From contig NZ_MJAK01000002.1 in assembly GCF_001742745.1 (NCBI RefSeq), positions 62,001 through 126,000 of the forward strand: a stretch of 64,000 nucleotides of DNA, in the 5' to 3' direction. The notes beneath the pieces are model-generated. The model was given only the letters and a program-made list of their open reading frames with translations. It was not told the origin of the DNA and made no database searches. Positions within the stretch are counted from its first letter, which is position 1. Each line of letters begins with the position of its first letter. This document shows positions 60,518-64,000 of this stretch, piece by piece. The position numbers and the translations under genes were made by a program. Source of the DNA: Curtobacterium sp. ER1/6. GTDB taxonomy: Bacteria; Actinomycetota; Actinomycetes; Actinomycetales; Microbacteriaceae.

Positions 60518-61576
60518 TCACTCGCTGCCGGGCAGCGGCACCTCGATCGGCGGTGGAGACGGGCGGAACGACGGAGCGGTGTCGCCGTGCGCAACGGCAC
60601 GATGGGTCGCGAACCAGTCCCACGCGGACGCTTCCTCGGCCTCCGCAGGGCTCTCTGCGAGGCAGTCGTTGCACCGCGCGTGCCACCCCTCGTCGTCGTG
60701 CCAGCGGTGTGGGTGCCCCTCCGGCACCCAGTCCGGCGACCACCTGACGTCGAAGGCGTACACGATCTCGGCGGCGATGCCCCACGCCAGCTTGCGCAGT
60801 GCAGCGTCCTCGATGCCCTGCTCCCACGACAGCCAGCCGTTCCGGAGTTCCTCGAAGACGTTGTCGGCCAGGAGCGCGTGGTGCCGGTTCTCCCACGCAT
60901 CGCCCGAGGAGCGCACCACGACGGCCGGGGTGTCCGAGGGGACCGACGGCGTAGCGGTCTCCGTGCTCGGCTGCGCGCTCGCACCGTGCGTCCGTGCGTA
61001 GCGCTCGCCCTCGGGCGCGTTCATGAGCCACAGCGTCGCGGCGAGGTCCTCGTCGGACTCGCCGACTCCCGGCGCGCTCACGTACCGGGACCGCAGCAAG
61101 GCGACCCGGTCCGCGATCGTCCGGTCGGTCTCGACGAACGCCAGCACGCCCTGTGCCCGCACGAACATCCCGCTCGTCAGCAGGCCCCGACGGAGGCCGA
61201 CCTCGAGCGCCCGGAGTGCCATCGCACGGGCGGCGCCGGGGTCCGGCTCGTGGTCCGTCCTCGCCAGCCGGTGTACGGCGCGGAGGTCCGTGGCACACCC
61301 GTTGCGGCCGAACTCGAGGACGTCGAGCAGGAGCCGTTCCTCGGGCGTCCGCGGTGCAGGCTCGGCGCTCGGCGGGAGGCCGTCGTCCCGCCGGACACTG
61401 CGCCGCTGCACCTTCGGGTCCTCGGCGTCAGCGGGTGGGACCACGTCGATGTACTGCTCGTACCCCGGCAGCGGCTCGCGGAGCGCCGCGATCGAGCCGT
61501 CGGGCATCTCCCGCACCTCGACGGTCGGGAACGCAACGTACTCCAGGCCTGCGTCAGACAACGATCTCGTCCCCAT
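60518..61576 (-). CDS. Hypothetical protein at the end of the toxin-immunity island
   Basis: A 352-residue protein that I cannot assign. The start is inferred as the ATG at 61576, overlapping the upstream immunity candidate by 23 bp. The N-terminal part is beta-like (EYVAFPTVEVREMPDGSIAA), the middle is helical (RAMALRALEVGLRRGLLTSG), and the C-terminal part has many Trp and His with a CNDC pair (HARCNDCLAESPAEAEEASA). No signal peptide is seen. Its co-orientation with the immunity genes suggests it belongs to the island as a further immunity or accessory factor. Confidence 0.6.
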   Translation of the reverse strand: MGTRSLSDAGLEYVAFPTVEVREMPDGSIAALREPLPGYEQYIDVVPPADAEDPKVQRRSVRRDDGLPPSAEPAPRTPEERLLLDVLEFGRNGCATDLRAVHRLARTDHEPDPGAARAMALRALEVGLRRGLLTSGMFVRAQGVLAFVETDRTIADRVALLRSRYVSAPGVGESDEDLAATLWLMNAPEGERYARTHGASAQPSTETATPSVPSDTPAVVVRSSGDAWENRHHALLADNVFEELRNGWLSWEQGIEDAALRKLAWGIAAEIVYAFDVRWSPDWVPEGHPHRWHDDEGWHARCNDCLAESPAEAEEASAWDWFATHRAVAHGDTAPSFRPSPPPIEVPLPGSE

Positions 61577-62009
61577 GCGGCTCGATGACGTTGCCTTCGG
61601 CGTCCCAGATCCCCTTGAGGTGATGACCGACGTGCGCATCCGGATCGATGCCCGCTGCCTCGCGGCAACTCCGCTCGGCCTCGTAGAGATCCATCCCTCG
61701 AGGAGTGTCGGTCGCGAAGACGTTCCAGAGCGTGCCGGTCGCGCCGTACCGTGCGCCAGCATGCTCGAGACGATCGGCTACCGGGCCGTCCCAGTTCGAC
61801 CACCGTCCCCGCCCCTCCTCATCAGGTTCGAGAGACCCGAGCCCCATGATTTCCTGCTCGACCGCAGCCCGGATCCAGCCGAGCACGCGGGAGCGCGTGG
61901 TCGCGTCGTCCTCGCCGGTGCGGTGTGCGACGGTCGTGTGCCATTCGGAGAGGTCCGTACCCAGTCCGTCCGCGACGTCGGCGAGGAGTTGGTAGGTCAG
62001 TTCGTTCAT
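61554..62009 (-). CDS. Immunity-type protein candidate B (paralogue of 62142-62600)
   Basis: A 151-residue soluble protein, paralogous to the gene at 62142: both begin MNE-TY, carry an RWSNWDG/VWRPWTG block near residue 70, a DLYEAER/EMYTRER block, and end in GNVIEPHGDEIVV/GNVIEPCGDEITV. The ATG is fused to the stop of an orphan toxin fragment as TGATG, the usual coupling in toxin-immunity modules. Base composition is visibly lower in G+C than the rest of the window. No named family was recognised. Confidence 0.65.
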   Translation of the reverse strand: MNELTYQLLADVADGLGTDLSEWHTTVAHRTGEDDATTRSRVLGWIRAAVEQEIMGLGSLEPDEEGRGRWSNWDGPVADRLEHAGARYGATGTLWNVFATDTPRGMDLYEAERSCREAAGIDPDAHVGHHLKGIWDAEGNVIEPHGDEIVV

Positions 62010-62125
62010 CAAGCAGACTCTGATGGGTCGTTCGGATCCGATCCTTCCGGGAGACGGATCTCGATCCTGTCCTGCGAGCTTGCATGGACATCGATGGTCG
62101 GGCCGCCGGATCGGCTGTCCGTGCG
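62009..62125 (-). pseudogene. Orphan toxin C-terminal fragment
   Basis: The frame ending at the TGA 62011-62009 encodes RTDSRSGGPTIDVHASSQDR followed by IEIRLPEGSDPNDPSESA. It parallels the C-terminus of the toxin candidate at 62603 (RRDSGTGGPVVEVHNPKSSE then WDNVKVHLPERVERPGPHD). No start codon or ribosome site serves it, and the rest of the toxin is absent. It looks like the tail of a second toxin whose immunity gene (61554-62009) was kept. Confidence 0.7.
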
Positions 62126-62141
62126 GGTGCCCGGCTCGGCG

Positions 62142-62600
62142 TCAGACAGTGATCTCGTCACCGCATGGCTCGATGACGTTCCCGTCGGCATCCCAGACGT
62201 TCCGAAGCCGTGGGAGCGTGTCCCGACCAGCGGACAGACGCCGCGTACGTTCTCGTGTGTACATCTCCGAGCCGTGCTCCGTCCTCATCAGATAGCAATC
62301 CCAGAACTGCACCTCATCAGGCTCGACATCAACCGTGTAGATCGCAGCGATGCGTTCGACCAGGGACTCGGGGTCGCCGGTCCACGGCCGCCAGACGGCT
62401 CTGCCGGAGTCGCCGTCCTCGAAGTTCCCGACCGCCACGAGATCGCCTTCGAGGAGCTGCTGAAGCCGTCGGAGGAGCCACGAGCGAGTGTCCTCGAGAG
62501 GGCGATGGCGGCCCTTCTCGATGTTGCCGGACCATGCCCACAGATCGTCTCCCGTCCCATCTTCGACACTGGCGAGGCAGTAGTAGGTGAACTCGTTCAT
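62142..62600 (-). CDS. Immunity-type protein candidate A
   Basis: A 152-residue acidic soluble protein immediately downstream (2 bp) of the toxin candidate. It shares its start (MNEFTYYCLASVEDGTGDDL), a central VWRPWTGDPESLVERIAAIY block and its end (GNVIEPCGDEITV) with the paralogue at 61554. Base composition drops here: bases 62281-62340 contain 31 G or C of 60. Position, size and duplication point to an immunity protein; no direct family evidence. Confidence 0.68.
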   Translation of the reverse strand: MNEFTYYCLASVEDGTGDDLWAWSGNIEKGRHRPLEDTRSWLLRRLQQLLEGDLVAVGNFEDGDSGRAVWRPWTGDPESLVERIAAIYTVDVEPDEVQFWDCYLMRTEHGSEMYTRERTRRLSAGRDTLPRLRNVWDADGNVIEPCGDEITV

Positions 62601-62602
62601 CG

Positions 62603-63832
62603 TCAGCCCTCCGGTAGAGCGTCGTCAGGAAGATCGTGCGGACCGGGTCGTTCGACGCGCTCTGGCAGGTGCACCTTCACGTTGTCCCACTCCGACGACT
62701 TCGGGTTGTGCACCTCGACCACTGGTCCCCCGGTTCCGCTGTCACGCCGGTACTGCACCCTCGTGCCATCTGGAAGGACCACCTGGATGCGATCTCGAGC
62801 GGTCCCGGTGACGAGCTTCCCGCCACGACTCAAGTCGCGCCACGCCGCCACGACCTCCTCGGGCGTGTCCACTTCTCGGTGCGGTTCGGTCTTCCCCGGA
62901 CGACCGATCGAACGGATGTGCTCGTTCGCCTCCGGCCCGGTCATCGGCCCGACCGCATCCGTCATGATGCCAGCGCCACCGGCGACCTCGCGCGGCCTGC
63001 CGGTGAGTGGATCGTGCACCCAGGACCACGCGTCGGCGTCCGCCTGCGCCATCCGTTGCCGCATCGCGTCCGCCGGGGTCTGCTTCGCGGTGTCACCGCT
63101 CAGACCGAACAGGATCCCGAGGAGCTCGAGCGCGGACAGTCCGGCGGCCGCACTCCCCGCCCCGGCGGCCGTGCCGCCGGCCGCGCCGAGCCACGGCCAC
63201 GGGAACTGGAACGGCGTCGAGGGGAACCCGGGGAGCGGCATCGGCGCCACCAGGCTCGCGTTCCGGACGTCGGTCTCGTCGGTGGCGAGCCCGTCCGTCG
63301 AGTCCCCGCCGTCGATCCGACCGATGCGGGAGGCCAGGTCGCGCTGCCACTCCCGCCACTGCTCGTTCCACGCATCCGCCGCCGATCGGAGGGCGGCGTC
63401 CTCGGCGGCGAGGCCGGGAACCTGCCGCCACGGCGTCGCCGCCGACGGTGGGTCAGCCAGCGAGGCGTCGTGCTGCGCCACGGCATCGCCGATCCCTCCC
63501 GTGAAGGACGCGATCCGTTCCACCAGGGCAGTCCGCCGGGAACGGAGGTCGGCGAACTCGAACGATGCCGTGTCGAGGAGCCGGTGCAGGGCCGTGACGC
63601 TGTCGGCCAGGCCGTCGGCTGCATCGCTGGACCGGCGGGTCATCGCGGGCATCGCCTCGCTCACCCCGGGCATCGCGAAGACCGACGGCACGGCGGCCCA
63701 GGAACGGTCGCCGTTCGCGGCAGCGGTTCGGACGCGCTCCCCAGCAGTGCTCGCCACACCGGCTGCGGCGACGACCGCCGCCATGTCGAGACGGATCTCG
63801 TCGAGGAGCCCCGCGGTCACCGGCGCGTTCAC
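62603..63832 (-). CDS. Polymorphic toxin candidate with WXG/LXG-like helical N-terminus
   Basis: A 409-residue protein. The first ~190 residues are predicted helical with coiled stretches (AADGLADSVTALHRLLDTAS; AADAWNEQWREWQRDLASRI), like the secretion half of type VII secretion effectors. A Pro/Gly/Ala-rich segment (residues ~210-245, PFQFPWPWLGAAGGTAAGAG) could be a membrane-active linker. The last ~90 residues (EEVVAAWRDLSRGGKLVTGT, then LPDGTRVQYRRDSGTGGPVV) look like a compact beta-rich toxin domain of unknown activity. The GTG start overlaps the upstream small gene as GTGA. No signal peptide. Confidence 0.65.
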   Translation of the reverse strand: MNAPVTAGLLDEIRLDMAAVVAAAGVASTAGERVRTAAANGDRSWAAVPSVFAMPGVSEAMPAMTRRSSDAADGLADSVTALHRLLDTASFEFADLRSRRTALVERIASFTGGIGDAVAQHDASLADPPSAATPWRQVPGLAAEDAALRSAADAWNEQWREWQRDLASRIGRIDGGDSTDGLATDETDVRNASLVAPMPLPGFPSTPFQFPWPWLGAAGGTAAGAGSAAAGLSALELLGILFGLSGDTAKQTPADAMRQRMAQADADAWSWVHDPLTGRPREVAGGAGIMTDAVGPMTGPEANEHIRSIGRPGKTEPHREVDTPEEVVAAWRDLSRGGKLVTGTARDRIQVVLPDGTRVQYRRDSGTGGPVVEVHNPKSSEWDNVKVHLPERVERPGPHDLPDDALPEG

Positions 63833-64000
63833 CGGACGGCGCCCCGCTCGGCCCGGACGGCCATGTCCGCGTCTGCTTCGTCCACCGCGGCCAGGGCGAC
63901 GCGGCCGACCGCACTGACCGCCGCGAGGTGCGCGCCGATCCGCGGTGCGGTGGCCGAGCGCGCAGCGGCGAAGGACGAGACGGCCGATGCGATGACGTCC
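63829..64000 (-). CDS. C-terminal part of a small helical protein, probable toxin partner (runs off the right edge)
   Basis: An open frame enters from the right edge and ends at the TGA 63831-63829. The 56 visible residues (DVIASAVSSFAAARSATAPR, then AHLAAVSAVGRVALAAVDEA) are an alanine-rich helix with an acidic/basic tail. Its stop overlaps the toxin GTG by 4 bp. Small helical proteins encoded just before such toxins usually act as secretion partners (WXG100/LXG-chaperone like). The N-terminal part is outside the window. Confidence 0.6.
   Translation of the reverse strand, partial: DVIASAVSSFAAARSATAPRIGAHLAAVSAVGRVALAAVDEADADMAVRAERGAVR

Noticed and set aside
61554-62191. Shared TRSLSDA string at the overlapping frames after both immunity genes as proof of two toxin starts
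   Set aside because: It only reflects the conserved immunity C-terminal codons read in another frame; only the homology beyond the stop (62009-62125) was used as evidence.

Overview
The window is G+C-rich chromosomal DNA from an actinobacterium, most likely a Microbacteriaceae member such as Curtobacterium. This is an inference from base composition, the ileS leader typical of actinobacteria, the paired clpP1/clpP2 next to tig, and many -10 boxes placed about 6-8 nt before a start codon (leaderless mRNAs). No insertion sequence, integrase, rRNA or CRISPR array was seen. No gap between genes exceeds about 300 bases.

Left part (1-27.4 kb). The 5' part of ileS with a translational T-box is followed by a CDF metal exporter, a TetR regulator and a peptide-type ABC importer. 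Next come a ProP-like symporter, valS, a two-component pair, a second TetR gene beside a perfect palindrome, and an M3 oligopeptidase. The clpX and clpP1-clpP2-tig quality-control genes are separated by a YcnI/CopC copper-type pair and a large secreted M60 (enhancin-like) metalloprotease. tRNA-Pro(TGG) and tRNA-Gly(TCC) follow.

Middle (28-46 kb). A cellulose-synthase-like GT2 enzyme and its membrane partner precede the most coherent pathway of the window, 31.8-41.6 kb. That pathway holds a secreted Endo-H-like GH18 enzyme, a GH38 alpha-mannosidase, a GH5-type (BlMan5B-like) beta-mannosidase candidate, a carbohydrate ABC importer and a divergent LacI regulator with operator-like palindromes. 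Together they read as a high-mannose N-glycan utilisation locus: release outside the cell, import, then cytosolic removal of alpha- and beta-linked mannose. To its right are a small gene with a consensus actinobacterial LexA (SOS) box, a 50-residue gene behind a perfect 13-bp inverted repeat, an EamA exporter and a second two-component system.

Right part (45.5-64 kb). One long leftward operon encodes a dipeptide-type importer with an M14-like peptidase, a GbsR-type regulator and two paralogous SxxK serine hydrolases. Then come paiB, an amidohydrolase, nei, rpiB, and an XRE-cupin regulator facing a GNAT acetyltransferase with overlapping start codons. The edge holds a polymorphic-toxin island: the end of a small helical partner, a 409-aa toxin candidate, two paralogous immunity candidates, and between them an orphan copy of the toxin C-terminus. 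Paired arms of a GGGAGGC-core palindrome recur at gene 3' ends across the window.
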